Assembly: GCA_947259705.1 (NCBI GenBank)
Contig: CAMYNL010000005.1
Span: 112,012 to 176,011 of the forward strand
Length of the DNA stretch: 64,000 bases
Source: an uncultured Gammaproteobacteria bacterium
GTDB lineage: Bacteria > Pseudomonadota > Gammaproteobacteria > Arenicellales > JAANXG01
Direction of reading: 5' to 3'
The first letter of the stretch is position 1, and each line of letters starts with the position of its first letter. Positions 48,306-61,220 of the stretch are shown one piece after another. The translations under genes and the position numbers were made by a program. Under the pieces are notes generated by a model. That model ran no database searches and was not told the DNA's origin. It saw only the letters and a program-made list of their open reading frames with translations.

Positions 48306-51300
48306 GTGACACGCGAATTTCGCCGTCCGGCCGGTCTCTACCGCCCGGAATTCGAGAGAGACAACTGCGGTTTCGGCCTCATCGCCCAGATGGATGGCGA
48401 GGCCAGTCACTGGCTCGTGCGCACGGCTATCGAATCCTTGAGGTGCCTCACCCATCGCGGCGCGATCGCAGCCGACGGAAAGACCGGAGACGGTTGCGGC
48501 CTGCTGCTGAAGAAGCCCGACGGGTTTCTGCGCCAGACCGCCGACGAGGCCAGTTTCGTCCTGGACACCCACTATGCAGCGGGGATGGTCTTTCTGCACC
48601 CGGACCCGAAATACGCCGGCGCTGCGCGCGCGAGGCTCGCGTCGGAACTGGCGACAGAGGGCCTGGTGGTGGCGGGCTGGCGGGTCGTTCCCACCGATGA
48701 CTCGGCGCTGGGCGCGGAAGCGCAGGCCAGCCTGCCAAGAATCGAGCAGATATTCATCAACGCGCCCGCGGGCATGGATGAGGAGCAGTTCGAACGCCTC
48801 CTTTACATCGCCCGGCGGCGATCCGAGAACGCGATCATGCCGGGCGATGATGTGTTCTATGTTCCCAGCCTGTCCAGCCGCGTGATCCTGTACAAGGGCC
48901 TGGTGATGCCCGCTTACCTGCCGGTGTTCTATCCCGACCTCAACGATGAGCGCATGCAGTCGTCGCTTTGCGTATTTCACCAGCGTTTTTCCACCAATAC
49001 CCTGCCTCAGTGGCGGCTCGCCCAGCCGTTCCGCTATCTGGCCCACAACGGTGAGATCAACACCATCCAGGGCAACCGAAACTGGTCCCATGCGCGCAGC
49101 TACAAGTTCGACACACCGCTGATACCCAACATGGCCGACGTGCGGCCGCTGGTGTCACGGGACGGTTCCGACTCGGCCAGCCTGGATAACATGCTTGAGG
49201 CGCTGATGATGGGCGGCATGGACATCTTCCTCGCCACCCAGATGATGATCCCCCCGGCCTGGCAGAACCTCGATACGATCGACCCGGATCTGCGCGCCTT
49301 CTACGAGTACTATTCAATGCACATGGAGCCCTGGGACGGCCCCGCCGGAGTGGTCATGACCGACGGCCGCTATGCCGCCTGCGCGCTGGACCGAAATGGA
49401 CTGCGGCCGGCTCGTTATGTCATCTCCAAGAACCGTGTCATCACGCTGGCGTCGGAGATCGGCGTCTATGACTGCGCGCCCACCGACGTGGTGATGAAGG
49501 GCCGACTGAAGCCGGGCGAGATGATCGCGGCTGACACCCGGACCGGTGAACTGCTGCTTCCGGACCAGATCCGCGAACAACTGAAGACCAGACAGCCGTA
49601 CAAGGAATGGCTGCGCGGCAACCGGCGCACCCTGGAGTCCGCCATCAACGAGCGGGAAGTAGAGGATGTTCCGCTGAATCCGGCATCCCTGCTCGTATAC
49701 CAGAAGCTGTTCCAGGTCTCGTTCGAGGAACGTGACCAGGTGATACGCGTGCTGGCGGAGGCCGGCCAAGAGGCCGTGGGGTCCATGGGCGACGACACGC
49801 CGCTGCCGGTACTTTCGAGGCGTGCACGTTCGCTGTACGAGTATTTCCGGCAGCAGTTCGCCCAAGTCACCAATCCGCCGATCGACCCCCTGCGCGAGCA
49901 GATCGTCATGTCCCTGGGCACCGAGTTCGGCAGCGAGAAAAACCTGTTCCAGGAAACGCCGGAGCATGCCAAACGGCTGTCAGTCGATTCGCCGGTTCTG
50001 TCAACCGGCGAATACCGCAAGCTCCTGGCCCTGGACGACCCCGACTACGCGCACGCCATCATAGATCTCAACGTAGCCGGCAACAGCGAACTCGAAGGGG
50101 CTATCCGGAGTATCTGCGACCAGGCAGTAGCGGCGGTAAGGGACAGCAATGTGATCATCGTGCTCACTGACCGCAATCTGGGTAAGGAAAAGCTGCCCGT
50201 GCATGCCCTGCTCGCGACCGGAGCGGTACACCACCGACTCATCGACGAAGGTCTGCGTTGTGACGCCAATATCGTGGTGGACACCGGAACCGCCCGCGAC
50301 CCGCATCATTTCGCGGTGCTGCTGGGCTACGGCGCCACCGCCGTGCACCCCTACCTCGCCTACGAGGTTCTTCATGACATGGTGCACACTGGGGAGATTC
50401 GTACCAGCGATCCCGGGGGCCTGCGTCGCACCTACCGCAAAGGCATCAACAAAGGCCTGTACAAGATCACCTCCAAGATGGGCATCTCCACCATCGCCAG
50501 CTATCGCGGTGCCCAGCTGTTCGAGGCGGTGGGATTGCACCGTGAGGTAGTAGACCTTTGCTTTAAAGGCACCATCTGCCGGGTGCAGGGTTCCGGTTTC
50601 GCGGAGCTGGAGGCGGAACAGCGGCAGCTCGCTGCCGCGGCCTGGAACCCCCGCACCGGCATCGACCAGGGGGGGCTGCTCAAGTACGTACACGGTAATG
50701 AGTACCACGCCTACCACCCTGACGTTGTGCAGACCCTGCACCGCGCGGTGGAATGCGGCGATTATGCAAAGTACAAGGAATACGCCGATGTGGTAAATAA
50801 CCGTCCGGCGACCGTGCTGCGCGATCTCCTGACCCTGCGCGACGACACCTTCCCCATCCCCATCGACGAAGTAGAGCCGGTCGAGGACATACTCCTACGT
50901 TTCGACAGCGCCGGTATGTCGCTGGGCGCCTTGTCACCCGAGGCCCACGAGGCACTGGCGGAGGCAATGAACACCATCGGCGGGCGTTCGAATTCCGGCG
51001 AGGGCGGGGAGGATCCAGCACGATACGGGACGGTCAAGACTTCCAAGATCAAGCAGGTGGCCTCCGGACGGTTCGGCGTCACACCCGCCTATCTGGTGAG
51101 TGCCGAGGTGTTGCAGATCAAGGTCGCCCAGGGCGCCAAGCCCGGGGAGGGCGGCCAACTCCCGGGTCACAAGGTCAACGACATGATCGCACGACTGCGC
51201 TATTCACGTCCGGGCGTTGCATTGATTTCGCCGCCGCCACACCACGATATCTATTCCATCGAGGACCTGGCACAGCTGATCTTTGATCTCAAGCAGGTCA

Positions 51301-52775
51301 ATCCCGATGCCCTGGTGTCGGTCAAGCTGGTGGCGGAGGCGGGCGTGGGAACGATTGCGGCAGGCGTCGCCAAGGCCTACGCCGACCTCATCACCATCGC
51401 CGGCTACGATGGCGGCACCGGCGCCAGCCCCCTGACCTCGGTGAAGTATGCCGGGAGCCCCTGGGAACTCGGGCTCACGGAGACGCATCAGACCCTGAGG
51501 GCGAACAACCTGCGAGAAAAGATCCGCCTGCAGACCGACGGCGGACTCAAGACCGGACTGGATGTGATCAAGGCCGCGATTCTCGGCGCGGAGAGTTTCG
51601 GTTTCGGCACCGCACCGATGATCGCACTCGGCTGCAAGTACCTGCGCATCTGTCACTTGAACAACTGCGCCACCGGCGTGGCGACGCAGCACCAGGTACT
51701 GCGCGATAAACATTTCATCGGTAACGCACAACGGGTGATCCATTACTTCACTTTCGTCGCGACCGAGGTCCGTGACTTGCTGGCGCGGCTGGGAGTGCGC
51801 AGTATCGAGGAACTCATCGGGCGCACCGACCTGCTGCGCATAGAGAAAGGCGACACCGGCAAGCAGAAACGGCTGGACCTGTCGCCGATACTCTCCGATG
51901 CGGGGGTGTCCGCGGACAAACCGCAGTTCTGCACGACGCCGAGGAACGAGCCCTTCGACAAGGGAGAACTTGCCGAGCGGATGGTTCAAGACGCCCTCTC
52001 CGCTATCGAATCCGGGAGCGGCGGCGAATTCGAATACCGAGTGCGTAACGTCAACCGTTCGATCGGTGCGCGCCTGTCCGGCGAGATTGCCAAACGCTAC
52101 GGTAACCTGGGTATGGAAGACAAGCCCGTGACCCTGCGCCTGACGGGTACAGCGGGCCAGAGCTTTGGCGTGTGGAACGCGGGCGGCCTGTCGATGTACC
52201 TCGAAGGCGATGCCAACGACTACGTGGGCAAGGGAATGGCCGGCGGCAAACTGGTCATCTATCCGCCGAGGGACAGCACGTTCAACAGCCAGGAGGCCAC
52301 CATCATAGGCAATACGTGTCTGTACGGTGCCACCGGCGGCAAGCTGTATGCGGCCGGCCGGGCCGGCGAGCGGTTCGCCGTCCGCAACTCGGGTGCCTAT
52401 GCCATCGTCGAAGGCGTTGGGGACCACGGTTGCGAATACATGACGGGCGGTGTGGTGTGCGTTCTGGGTGAAACCGGGCTCAACTTCGGCGCCGGCATGA
52501 CCGGTGGTATGGCCTTCGTGCTGGACCGGGGCCGCGCGTTCATCGACCGCTACAATCGCGAACTGGTGGACCTGCACCGGCTGACACCGGAAAATATGGA
52601 AGCTTACCTGAGGTATCTGCAGGAAACGATCTCGGACTTCGTCGCCGAAACCGGTAGCGGCTGGGGCCGCGAGGTCAGCGACAATTTTGTCGATCTCGCG
52701 CACCAGTTCTGGCTGGTGAAACCGCGGGCGGCCGACCTCAACTCACTGCTGGACACCTTGCTGAAGGCGGCGTAG
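48306..52775 (+). CDS. gltB: glutamate synthase, large subunit
   Basis: A 1489-residue enzyme making glutamate from glutamine and 2-oxoglutarate. GTG 48306 with GGGA about 9 bases upstream is chosen over TTG 48219. The class II amidotransferase nucleophile is Cys21 (RDNCGFGLI), implying removal of a 20-residue propeptide. FMN-binding synthase domain (about 830-1200) has [15 protein letters not shown] and [11 protein letters not shown]. The 3Fe-4S cysteines are in [15 protein letters not shown] (about 1110). C-terminal beta-helix (GxxG repeats) 1230-1440. Pairs with GltD. Confidence 0.97.
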   Translation: MTREFRRPAGLYRPEFERDNCGFGLIAQMDGEASHWLVRTAIESLRCLTHRGAIAADGKTGDGCGLLLKKPDGFLRQTADEASFVLDTHYAAGMVFLHPDPKYAGAARARLASELATEGLVVAGWRVVPTDDSALGAEAQASLPRIEQIFINAPAGMDEEQFERLLYIARRRSENAIMPGDDVFYVPSLSSRVILYKGLVMPAYLPVFYPDLNDERMQSSLCVFHQRFSTNTLPQWRLAQPFRYLAHNGEINTIQGNRNWSHARSYKFDTPLIPNMADVRPLVSRDGSDSASLDNMLEALMMGGMDIFLATQMMIPPAWQNLDTIDPDLRAFYEYYSMHMEPWDGPAGVVMTDGRYAACALDRNGLRPARYVISKNRVITLASEIGVYDCAPTDVVMKGRLKPGEMIAADTRTGELLLPDQIREQLKTRQPYKEWLRGNRRTLESAINEREVEDVPLNPASLLVYQKLFQVSFEERDQVIRVLAEAGQEAVGSMGDDTPLPVLSRRARSLYEYFRQQFAQVTNPPIDPLREQIVMSLGTEFGSEKNLFQETPEHAKRLSVDSPVLSTGEYRKLLALDDPDYAHAIIDLNVAGNSELEGAIRSICDQAVAAVRDSNVIIVLTDRNLGKEKLPVHALLATGAVHHRLIDEGLRCDANIVVDTGTARDPHHFAVLLGYGATAVHPYLAYEVLHDMVHTGEIRTSDPGGLRRTYRKGINKGLYKITSKMGISTIASYRGAQLFEAVGLHREVVDLCFKGTICRVQGSGFAELEAEQRQLAAAAWNPRTGIDQGGLLKYVHGNEYHAYHPDVVQTLHRAVECGDYAKYKEYADVVNNRPATVLRDLLTLRDDTFPIPIDEVEPVEDILLRFDSAGMSLGALSPEAHEALAEAMNTIGGRSNSGEGGEDPARYGTVKTSKIKQVASGRFGVTPAYLVSAEVLQIKVAQGAKPGEGGQLPGHKVNDMIARLRYSRPGVALISPPPHHDIYSIEDLAQLIFDLKQVNPDALVSVKLVAEAGVGTIAAGVAKAYADLITIAGYDGGTGASPLTSVKYAGSPWELGLTETHQTLRANNLREKIRLQTDGGLKTGLDVIKAAILGAESFGFGTAPMIALGCKYLRICHLNNCATGVATQHQVLRDKHFIGNAQRVIHYFTFVATEVRDLLARLGVRSIEELIGRTDLLRIEKGDTGKQKRLDLSPILSDAGVSADKPQFCTTPRNEPFDKGELAERMVQDALSAIESGSGGEFEYRVRNVNRSIGARLSGEIAKRYGNLGMEDKPVTLRLTGTAGQSFGVWNAGGLSMYLEGDANDYVGKGMAGGKLVIYPPRDSTFNSQEATIIGNTCLYGATGGKLYAAGRAGERFAVRNSGAYAIVEGVGDHGCEYMTGGVVCVLGETGLNFGAGMTGGMAFVLDRGRAFIDRYNRELVDLHRLTPENMEAYLRYLQETISDFVAETGSGWGREVSDNFVDLAHQFWLVKPRAADLNSLLDTLLKAA

Positions 52776-54218
<1,443 letters not shown>

Positions 54219-54254
54219 CAAGGGCACCCGTCGCGCCAGCCCCGCGTATCCCGG

Positions 54255-54953
54255 ATGCAGCCAATTGCCCCTCAAGACCGGCTCATCGTGGCCCTGGACG
54301 TTCCGGACAGTGCCACCGCCAGGGCCCTGGTAGAACGCCTTGGCGACAGTGTCCATTTTTATAAAATGGGCCTGGAATTGTTCATGGCCGGCGACTACTA
54401 CGGATTGCTGGAGTGGCTGCGCGCACAGGGCAAGCAGGTCTTTGTGGACCTGAAGTTCTTCGACGTACCCGCCACCGTGGCGCGTGCGGTAAGGCAACTG
54501 CGGGGCCGCGGCATCACCTTCGCCACCGTGCACGGCAACGATGCCATCATGCAGGCCGCAGCCGAGGCCAAGGGCGACGTCAAGATTCTCGCTGTAACGG
54601 TGTTGACCAGCCTCGATCGCGGCGACCTCGACGACCTCGGCTTTGACTGCGACGTCGAGGCGCTGGTGCTGTCCCGGGCGCGCCGCGCCGTCGCGCTCGG
54701 CTGCGACGGGGTCGTGGCCTCGGGGCAGGAAGCGGCCGTACTGCGTGCCGCACTGGGGACCGGCTTTCTTATCGTCACCCCGGGCATAAGGCCGGTGACC
54801 AATGACGACGATCAGAAAAGGGTGGTGACGGTAGAGACGGCATTTTCGAGCGGCGCCGACTACATCGTGATCGGGCGCCCGATCCGGGACGCTGAACACC
54901 CGAGAGCTGTGGCACAGCGAATTCAGCGTCAGATCGCCGATTACTTTTCCTAG
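54255..54953 (+). CDS. pyrF: orotidine 5'-phosphate decarboxylase
   Basis: A 232-residue TIM-barrel enzyme making UMP. LIVALDVPD gives the first active-site Asp, and FVDLKFFDVPATV carries the Lys and Asp of the catalytic array. ATVHG and the phosphate-binding VTPGIRP and IGRPIRDAEHP are intact. It is inserted between gltD and hemE, where many relatives have nothing. 37 bases after gltD. Confidence 0.97.
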   Translation: MQPIAPQDRLIVALDVPDSATARALVERLGDSVHFYKMGLELFMAGDYYGLLEWLRAQGKQVFVDLKFFDVPATVARAVRQLRGRGITFATVHGNDAIMQAAAEAKGDVKILAVTVLTSLDRGDLDDLGFDCDVEALVLSRARRAVALGCDGVVASGQEAAVLRAALGTGFLIVTPGIRPVTNDDDQKRVVTVETAFSSGADYIVIGRPIRDAEHPRAVAQRIQRQIADYFS

Positions 54954-55040
54954 CTCCGCGCAGACGTCCCTCACGCTCCGCTTGGGTTACACTACGCCTT
55001 TACCCAAATATATCCCCGCCCCGAACGACTCGTCGTGAAC

Positions 55041-56120
55041 ATGCCCCTCAAGAACGACCGCCTGCTGCGCGCCCTGCTTGGCCATCCGGTCGATGTGACA
55101 CCGATCTGGATCATGCGTCAGGCCGGTCGCTACCTGCCCGAATATCGCGCCACCCGCAAGCGTGCGGGGGATTTTCTGACCTTATGCAAGACCCCGGAAC
55201 TGGCCTGCGAAGTCACGCTGCAACCACTGCAGCGGTTTCCACTGGATGCCGCGATCCTGTTCTCGGACATACTCACCATACCGGACGCCATGGGACTCGG
55301 TCTGACCATCAACGAGGGTGAGGGTCCGCGCTTTGCACGACCGGTAGGGAACGAGGCGGACATTGCGGCGTTGAAGGTTCCCGACCCACATACGGACCTG
55401 GGTTATGTGATGGACGCGGTGAGTCTGATCCGAAAAGAACTGAACGGCCGGGTGCCCCTCATCGGTTTCTCCGGCAGCCCCTGGACGCTGGCCACCTACA
55501 TGATCGAGGGCAGGGGCAGCAAGGAGTTCAGCAAGGCCAAGAAGCTGATGTTCGACGAGCCGCTGGTCATGCACCGGCTGCTGGAGACCGTTACCGAATC
55601 GGTAATCACTTACCTTAATGCGCAGATCGAGGCTGGCGCCCAGGCCATTATGGTCTTCGATACCTGGGGAGGCGTGCTGACGCCGCGCGATTACCGCGCG
55701 TTTTCCCTGCATTACATGGAACAAATCGTGGCGAGCCTGCGGGACGAGGCCGAGGGAGTCGCAGTGCCCGTGGTTTTATTCACCAAGGGCGGAGGGCAGT
55801 GGCTGGAGGACATCTCCCGGACCGGCTGTGACGCTATCGGCCTGGACTGGACCACCGATATCGGCGAGGCCCGCGCCCGGGTCGGGCGCGATGTGGCTTT
55901 GCAGGGCAATCTTGACCCCAATGTGCTTTATGCATCACCGGAACGAATACGCGAGGAAGTCGCCCTGGTGCTGGACAGTTTCGGACCCGGCAGCGGCCAC
56001 GTGTTCAATCTGGGTCACGGCATCCACCCTGCTATCGATCCGGACCACGTGGCGGAGCTGGTCGATGCCGTGCACGAGATCAGCCGCCCCTATCACTCCG
56101 CAGCCAGCGACTCCGGTTGA
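55041..56120 (+). CDS. hemE: uroporphyrinogen decarboxylase
   Basis: A 359-residue heme-pathway enzyme. ATG 55041 (a GTG lies at 55035). The signature [16 protein letters not shown] (about 20-35) holds the substrate-binding Arg residues; [12 protein letters not shown] gives the catalytic Asp; [16 protein letters not shown] is the second signature; GHGIHP near the end carries a conserved His. Normal length. Confidence 0.97.
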   Translation: MPLKNDRLLRALLGHPVDVTPIWIMRQAGRYLPEYRATRKRAGDFLTLCKTPELACEVTLQPLQRFPLDAAILFSDILTIPDAMGLGLTINEGEGPRFARPVGNEADIAALKVPDPHTDLGYVMDAVSLIRKELNGRVPLIGFSGSPWTLATYMIEGRGSKEFSKAKKLMFDEPLVMHRLLETVTESVITYLNAQIEAGAQAIMVFDTWGGVLTPRDYRAFSLHYMEQIVASLRDEAEGVAVPVVLFTKGGGQWLEDISRTGCDAIGLDWTTDIGEARARVGRDVALQGNLDPNVLYASPERIREEVALVLDSFGPGSGHVFNLGHGIHPAIDPDHVAELVDAVHEISRPYHSAASDSG

Positions 56121-56156
56121 CTCGACTTTCGATGACGATGCGGTCTTAGGTATGCG

Positions 56157-56591
56157 TCAGGCGGCCGAGTTACCCCCGGTCGGCCCGAAACACTCGCGCA
56201 GGAAATCGGCGAACACCCGGCACGCGTCCGTCCCTGTGAACAGGCCCGCCAGCTTCCCATGGCGGGTGATCAACACGGAGCCGACATGCCGCTCGGCCAT
56301 GGTCGCCAACACGTTGATCAGGGGTTCGTGAAGATCCACCACGTAGACGTCCCGAACGCAGGCATCCACCACCGTCAGTTCACCTTGCATGCCTGCGCCC
56401 ATCGCCATTTCCCGCACCCGGTGAATGTCACGGTCGCTCAGCACTCCGACCAACTCGCCGCCATCGACAACCGGCAGGTGATGTATGTCATGATCGGCCA
56501 TCATCTGCTGCGCGTGCTCGAGGGAGTCGTCGACGCTCGCGTGGTGCGGGAACGCGGTCATGACGCTTTTCACGGTGGGGGCCTTCTTCAT
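56157..56591 (-). CDS. CBS-domain pair protein
   Basis: A 144-residue protein consisting of two CBS domains (about 5-60: VKSVMTAFPHHASVDDS … IHHLPVVDGGELVGVLSDRDI; about 78-130: VRDVYVVDLHEPL … HVGSVLITRHGKLAGLFTGTD). Such pairs bind adenine nucleotides and act as energy or redox sensors. ATG 56591 is taken as start; ATG 56621 is possible. Stand-alone, so its partner is unknown. Confidence 0.85.
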   Translation of the reverse strand: MKKAPTVKSVMTAFPHHASVDDSLEHAQQMMADHDIHHLPVVDGGELVGVLSDRDIHRVREMAMGAGMQGELTVVDACVRDVYVVDLHEPLINVLATMAERHVGSVLITRHGKLAGLFTGTDACRVFADFLRECFGPTGGNSAA

Positions 56592-56621
56592 GGTCAATCT
56601 CGTACCGTTACCCGCCATCAT

Positions 56622-57088
56622 ACCTCATGCGATCAATGGTATGACCGAATTCCCGGGATGTCCGGACGCAACCATTACAGCATGACGGCGGGCCCCGATC
56701 GTCCGAGGGCTGAGCATTTACTCGCGCGCTCTGGCCCGATGGGGTAGCCACGCTGATAGCGCGCGAAGCTCCGCGCGCAGCGGCGACGCACTGTATTGCC
56801 CGTGACTACACAATCGTTTCCCACCGCTGCTTTATCACCAGATGATAGCCTTTGTCTTTTCTAACCCGCGGTGACGATCCGCGCGGCGATACAGGACTCA
56901 ACGGCGCTGTCCCCGCATCGCGACGCCACGGCTGTGGATGCGCCAGGAGTCCGCCACGTGCCTCCATTTGGCGAAAACTCTCGACCGGCCGCCCGAAGCC
57001 GTTGACAGCTCAGATGCGTCGATTCCCCGATACCTTGATACAAATGTAAATGATTATCATTTGTCACCGACCCCATTTTATTTCCATT
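56622..57088. other. long intergenic region between the CBS gene and lon
   Basis: About 470 bases with no convincing ORF on either strand. Its lon-proximal end carries a Fur box within a possible minus-strand promoter (listed separately). The remainder shows short palindromes (for example GCGCGCGAAGCTCCGCGCGC near 56760) but no obvious terminator. A small RNA or a long leader for the CBS gene would fit here. Confidence 0.4.
57048..57062 (-). promoter_or_regulatory. Fur box overlapping a possible minus-strand promoter
   Basis: AAATGAT-T-ATCATTT is a perfect 7-1-7 inverted repeat matching the Fur consensus core. On the minus strand GTGACA lies just before it and TTGTAT about 18 bases after GTGACA, so the box would occupy the -35/-10 spacer. 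Transcription would run leftward into the 400-base gap upstream of the CBS gene. Confidence 0.65.
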
Positions 57089-59482
57089 TTATTTTTTGAA
57101 TAGGATTGCCGCGACCTCCGCGAATCGGGAAACGAAATGGGCCGTTATGCCGGCCGTCACCGCATCCGGGAGTTCGGAATAGTCGCCGCGGTTGGCCTCC
57201 GGCATGATGACCACCCTGATCCCGGTGCGCTTGGCCGCCAGCACCTTCTCCTTTATCCCACCCACCGGCAGCACCCGCCCGGTGAGGGTAAGCTCGCCGG
57301 TCATGGCCATGTTGCGCACCATGCGTCGGTTTCGGGCCAGCGACAACAGTGCGCTGGCCATGGTGATGCCGGCGCTGGGGCCGTCCTTGGGGGTCGCGCC
57401 CGCGGGTACGTGCAGATGGATGAACGACTTGTCGAAAAACTCCGCTTTGGCCCCGAAGCGAGCGGCGTTGGCGGCGACATAGCTGTAGGCGATCTCCGCG
57501 GACTCCTTCATCACATCACCCAGCTGGCCGGTCAGTTTGAAACCTCGGCTGGCGGCATGGATGCGGGTGGCTTCCACGCTCAGCGTGGCGCCGCCCATGG
57601 GGGTCCATGCCAGGCCGGTTATCACGCCCACGCCTGCGATGCGTTTTTCCCTGGGAAAAGCCGCCTGGCCGAGGTAGGACTCTACATCCCTTGCCCGCAC
57701 CCGCACCCGCTCTTCCCCGCCACGCAGGATCTTCATCACCGCCTTGCGGACGATCTTGCCGAGCAGGTTCTCCAGTTTCCGCACTCCCGCTTCCCGGGCA
57801 TAGTCTTCGATGATCTTTCTCAAGGCGCCCTGGTCGATGCGCAGCTGGCCGCGCTTCATTCCGGCGCGCCGAGTCAGGCGCGGCAGCAGGTGCTTTCGTG
57901 CGATCTCTAGTTTTTCGCTGGCGAGATAACCCGACAGCCGGATCAACTCCATTCGATCGAGCAAGGGACTCGGTATGGAGTCCAACTGGTTGGCAGTGCA
58001 GATGAACAGCACCTTGGACAGGTCGAATCGGGTATCCAGGTAATGGTCCAGGAACTCCTGGTTCTGCTCGGGATCGAGCACCTCCAGCAGCGCCGAGCCG
58101 GGGTCGCCATGGAACGACGCGCCGATCTTGTCCACCTCGTCCAGCATGATCACCGGATTGGCGCTGCCGGTCTCCTTGATCGCCTGGATGAACTTACCGG
58201 GCATAGCGCCAATGTACGTACGGCGGTGGCCCTTGATCTCCGCCTCATCGCGCATGCCACCCAGCGAAAATCTGTAGAACTTGCGGTCCAGGGCAGCCGC
58301 GATTGAACGCCCCAGGGAGGTCTTGCCGACGCCCGGCGGTCCCACGAAAAGCAGGATCGAGCCGGCGATCTCACCTTTCATCTTGCCGACCCCCAGGAAT
58401 TCCAGTATGCGTTCCTTGACGTCCTGCAGGGCCTCGTGATCACGGTCCAGGATCCCGGCAGCATGCTCCAGGTCCAGATTGTCCTGGGTGTACTTGTTCC
58501 ACGGCAGGCTGGTAAGCCAGTCCAGGTAGTTTCGGGTCACGGTGTATTCTGGTGAGCCGGTCTCCAGCACCGACATCTTCTGCAGCTCCTCGTCGAGCCG
58601 TTTCTGCGCAGACTCCGGTATTTCCAGCTCCTCGATGCGTTTCTTGAACCTGTCCAACTCCGCCGTGCGATCGTCCTTGTAGATGCCGAGTTCCTTCTGG
58701 ATGAACTTCAACTGTTCACGCAGGAACATATCGCGCTGCCGCGCCTGCATCTCGCCTTCGACATGCTTCCTGATCTCCATCTGCGCCTTGGCGATCTCCA
58801 GCTCCCGCTTCAGCAGCACCAGAACCTTCTCCAGACGCGGCCGCAGTTCTATGGTTTCCAGCACCTGCTGCAGCTCCGGTGCGTCGGAGGTGGTCAGACT
58901 GGCCGCGAAATCCGCCAGGCGGGATGGATCGTCCGGTTGAAAATTCTGCATGAACAACTTCAACTCCTCGCCGTAGAGAGGATTGAGTGGCAGCAGTTCC
59001 TTGATGGTGTTGATGATGGCTGTCACATAGGCCTTGATCTCCGGCGACGCCGCGGCGCTTTTCTCCGGGAAGTAACGGACCCGCGCCCGGTAGGGACGGT
59101 CCCGGGAGAGCCAGTCGGCGATGCGAAAACGCTGTTCGCCCGCCACTACGACGTGGAACTTGTCCTCTACCTTGTCGACCTGATGCACCCGGCACGCCGT
59201 GCCCATACGATTGAAGTCTTCCCAGGTCAACTCATCGAGGTCTTTCTTGTCGGTATACACGATGCCGATCACGTTGTGCTGCGACTGACGCATGGCGTCC
59301 ATGGTCGATGACCAGCGATCGGTGGACAACAGCACCGGCATGACCTGGCCGGGGAAGAACGGCCGCGCCGGGTTTGGCAGCAGCACTATGGTGCCCGGCA
59401 GCACATCGGCGGCACGCGCGATCTCGGTGCCGCGAGCGGGCTCCTGGCTGAGAGTCTCTACGGTGTCGATATTATCGGGCAT
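57089..59482 (-). CDS. lon: ATP-dependent Lon protease
   Basis: A 797-residue cytosolic protease for damaged and regulatory proteins. ATG 59482 is chosen; a longer frame to 59578 lacks family resemblance. N-terminal LON substrate domain (about 25-215), coiled coil (220-300), AAA+ (Walker A GPPGVGKTS about 383; Walker B IMLDEVDKIG about 444; sensor ICTANQLD), and the Ser-Lys protease domain (TPKDGPSAG about 699; GGIKEKVLAAK about 742). Slightly longer at the N-terminus than enteric Lon. In heat shock it is typically under sigma-32, but I saw no clear such promoter here. Confidence 0.96.
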   Translation of the reverse strand: MPDNIDTVETLSQEPARGTEIARAADVLPGTIVLLPNPARPFFPGQVMPVLLSTDRWSSTMDAMRQSQHNVIGIVYTDKKDLDELTWEDFNRMGTACRVHQVDKVEDKFHVVVAGEQRFRIADWLSRDRPYRARVRYFPEKSAAASPEIKAYVTAIINTIKELLPLNPLYGEELKLFMQNFQPDDPSRLADFAASLTTSDAPELQQVLETIELRPRLEKVLVLLKRELEIAKAQMEIRKHVEGEMQARQRDMFLREQLKFIQKELGIYKDDRTAELDRFKKRIEELEIPESAQKRLDEELQKMSVLETGSPEYTVTRNYLDWLTSLPWNKYTQDNLDLEHAAGILDRDHEALQDVKERILEFLGVGKMKGEIAGSILLFVGPPGVGKTSLGRSIAAALDRKFYRFSLGGMRDEAEIKGHRRTYIGAMPGKFIQAIKETGSANPVIMLDEVDKIGASFHGDPGSALLEVLDPEQNQEFLDHYLDTRFDLSKVLFICTANQLDSIPSPLLDRMELIRLSGYLASEKLEIARKHLLPRLTRRAGMKRGQLRIDQGALRKIIEDYAREAGVRKLENLLGKIVRKAVMKILRGGEERVRVRARDVESYLGQAAFPREKRIAGVGVITGLAWTPMGGATLSVEATRIHAASRGFKLTGQLGDVMKESAEIAYSYVAANAARFGAKAEFFDKSFIHLHVPAGATPKDGPSAGITMASALLSLARNRRMVRNMAMTGELTLTGRVLPVGGIKEKVLAAKRTGIRVVIMPEANRGDYSELPDAVTAGITAHFVSRFAEVAAILFKK

Positions 59483-59624
59483 GAACGTGATGGCGCGGCG
59501 GGCCTTTTTCCTGTGTTGAGGAAAAAATGCGGCCTGGCGACCCGATATCAAGGTCCGCGGACCGGAATGCCCCGGCACCGCATTGCGATGAAAGCATTTC
59601 GTGGCGGATGCGGTCTAATAGGGT

Positions 59625-60602
59625 ATGCGCCATCCCAGCATGGATACCCGGCTGCGCCGCCGAGTCCGCGTCGTCCTGTATGCGGCGGTCGCCGCACTGC
59701 TGATGCTGCCGTTGCTCCCCGACGCGCTCCCGTCACCGGTTGACAACGGCTTCGACCTCAGCAATTCGCTGGTCCCGAGGGCGGAGATCCGCCACGGCGG
59801 ACCGCCGAGGGACGGCATACCGGCCATCGACGAACCACATTTCGTGGTCGCAGACGAGGCGACGTTCCTGCGTGACGAAGAGCGGGTGCTGGGCATGGTA
59901 CGTAACGGCATCGCCAAGGCCTATCCGATCCGCATCCTCAATTATCACGAGATCGTCAATGATCGCTTCGGCGACGAGGCGGTGGTGGTGAGTTTCTGTC
60001 CCTTGTGCGGGACCGGTATGGGTTTCTCCGCGAATGTCGCCGGGCGGGCCCGCAGTTTCGGGGTATCCGGCCTGCTTTACAACAGCGACGTGCTGCTCTA
60101 CGACCGGGAGAGCGAATCGCTCTGGTCACAGATCATGAAGAAAGCCGTGACCGGCCCGCTGCGGGGTGCCAAGCTGGACCATTTGCCGCTGACGCACACC
60201 ACCTGGCGAGATTGGCGCGGACAGCACGCCGATACCTTGGTGTTGTCAACCGATACCGGTCATCGCCGGGACTATTCCCGGACCCCCTACGCCGGTTACG
60301 AGACCAGCGCGGACATCTATTTCCCGGTGGGCAAGGTGGATCGGCGTTATCATCCCAAGGAACTGGTCATCGCGTTGAATCTCAACGGCGCTGCGAAGGT
60401 CTATCCCTTTGCCGAGTTGTCACGCACTGACGGCGCCATATCCGACGTCCTCGGCGGCGATGCGATCCGGGTCGAGTTCGACGTCCGCAACCGCACGGGT
60501 CGTATCCTCGACGCCGCAGGGCGCGAGCTTCCCAGCGTGATCGCCTACTGGTTCGCCTGGATTGCCTTCCATCCAGAAAGCGAGGTCTACGTCAGCCGCT
60601 GA
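59625..60602 (+). CDS. DUF3179 secreted protein
   Basis: A 325-residue protein with one N-terminal membrane helix/signal (about 14-34) and the DUF3179 body: PRDGIPAIDEPHFV, ILNYHEIVND, VVSFCPLCGTGMGF (a Cys-x2-Cys pair), LLYNSDVLLYDRESESLW, and HTTW. Function is unknown; a periplasmic location is likely. The start may be ATG 59640 since the 59625 ATG has no spaced ribosome site. Confidence 0.9.
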   Translation: MRHPSMDTRLRRRVRVVLYAAVAALLMLPLLPDALPSPVDNGFDLSNSLVPRAEIRHGGPPRDGIPAIDEPHFVVADEATFLRDEERVLGMVRNGIAKAYPIRILNYHEIVNDRFGDEAVVVSFCPLCGTGMGFSANVAGRARSFGVSGLLYNSDVLLYDRESESLWSQIMKKAVTGPLRGAKLDHLPLTHTTWRDWRGQHADTLVLSTDTGHRRDYSRTPYAGYETSADIYFPVGKVDRRYHPKELVIALNLNGAAKVYPFAELSRTDGAISDVLGGDAIRVEFDVRNRTGRILDAAGRELPSVIAYWFAWIAFHPESEVYVSR

Positions 60603-60607
60603 CCCGA

Positions 60608-61111
60608 CTACAGGGACATCTCCAGATCGGTGATGATGGCCTGCAGCCCCGCGCGCGCGCACTCTTCGTCCGTTTCGCCAGTCGGCGCCCCGCTGACTCC
60701 GATGCCGCCAATAATGGTGCTACCCGGGCTGATCGGCACCGCGCCCGGATAGAGAATCAAGCCGTCGACCTTGCCCGGTGCGAAAGGCGAGTCGAACCGG
60801 CCTTTGAGGGCCGAGGTTTCGCTGTTGAAGTTCATCGCCGTATAGGCCTTCTGCTCGCTGATCGCGATGGTCACCGGCATCGCCAGCGTGTCCCGCAGCA
60901 CGACCTGCGGATGACCGCCCCGGTCTACCACCGTTACCGCTACATTGAGGCCCTTTTTGCGGCAGGCATCCATGGCAGCTTGGGCAGCCTTGTATGCCAT
61001 CTCAACGCTGAGCCGTTGGATCGGAATGGTAAGGGGTTGCTCGTCAGCCACCGCCACGGCGCCGTGCAGGCACAGCGCGGCGATGTTGCAACCGAGTAAC
61101 AGCTTGCGCAT
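60608..61111 (-). CDS. GlcG/HbpS-family secreted protein
   Basis: A 167-residue protein with a signal peptide (1-22, ending AVA) and the GlcG/HbpS pattern (LTIPIQRLSVEMAYKAAQAA, VAVTVVDRGGHPQVVLR, IIGGIGVSGAPTGETDEECARAGL). Ribosome site GGGAGGG precedes the ATG. Related proteins bind heme or small molecules; the ligand is unknown. Its stop is 5 bases from the DUF3179 stop (convergent). Confidence 0.9.
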   Translation of the reverse strand: MRKLLLGCNIAALCLHGAVAVADEQPLTIPIQRLSVEMAYKAAQAAMDACRKKGLNVAVTVVDRGGHPQVVLRDTLAMPVTIAISEQKAYTAMNFNSETSALKGRFDSPFAPGKVDGLILYPGAVPISPGSTIIGGIGVSGAPTGETDEECARAGLQAIITDLEMSL

Positions 61112-61220
61112 GATTGTCCCTCCCGTGACGGTTGATTGACCTGTGCAAGTTTATAAGCCGGATCACGGCCGTCGCTACTGTCTAGAATGGATAGCGCGCT
61201 GTGCGCGAAGGGGACCGGGG

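Noticed and set aside
51204-52703. Minus-strand ORF of 499 codons opposite gltB
   Set aside because: Shadow of the gltB synthase and C-terminal domains in a GC-rich frame; peptide composition is typical of an antisense reading.
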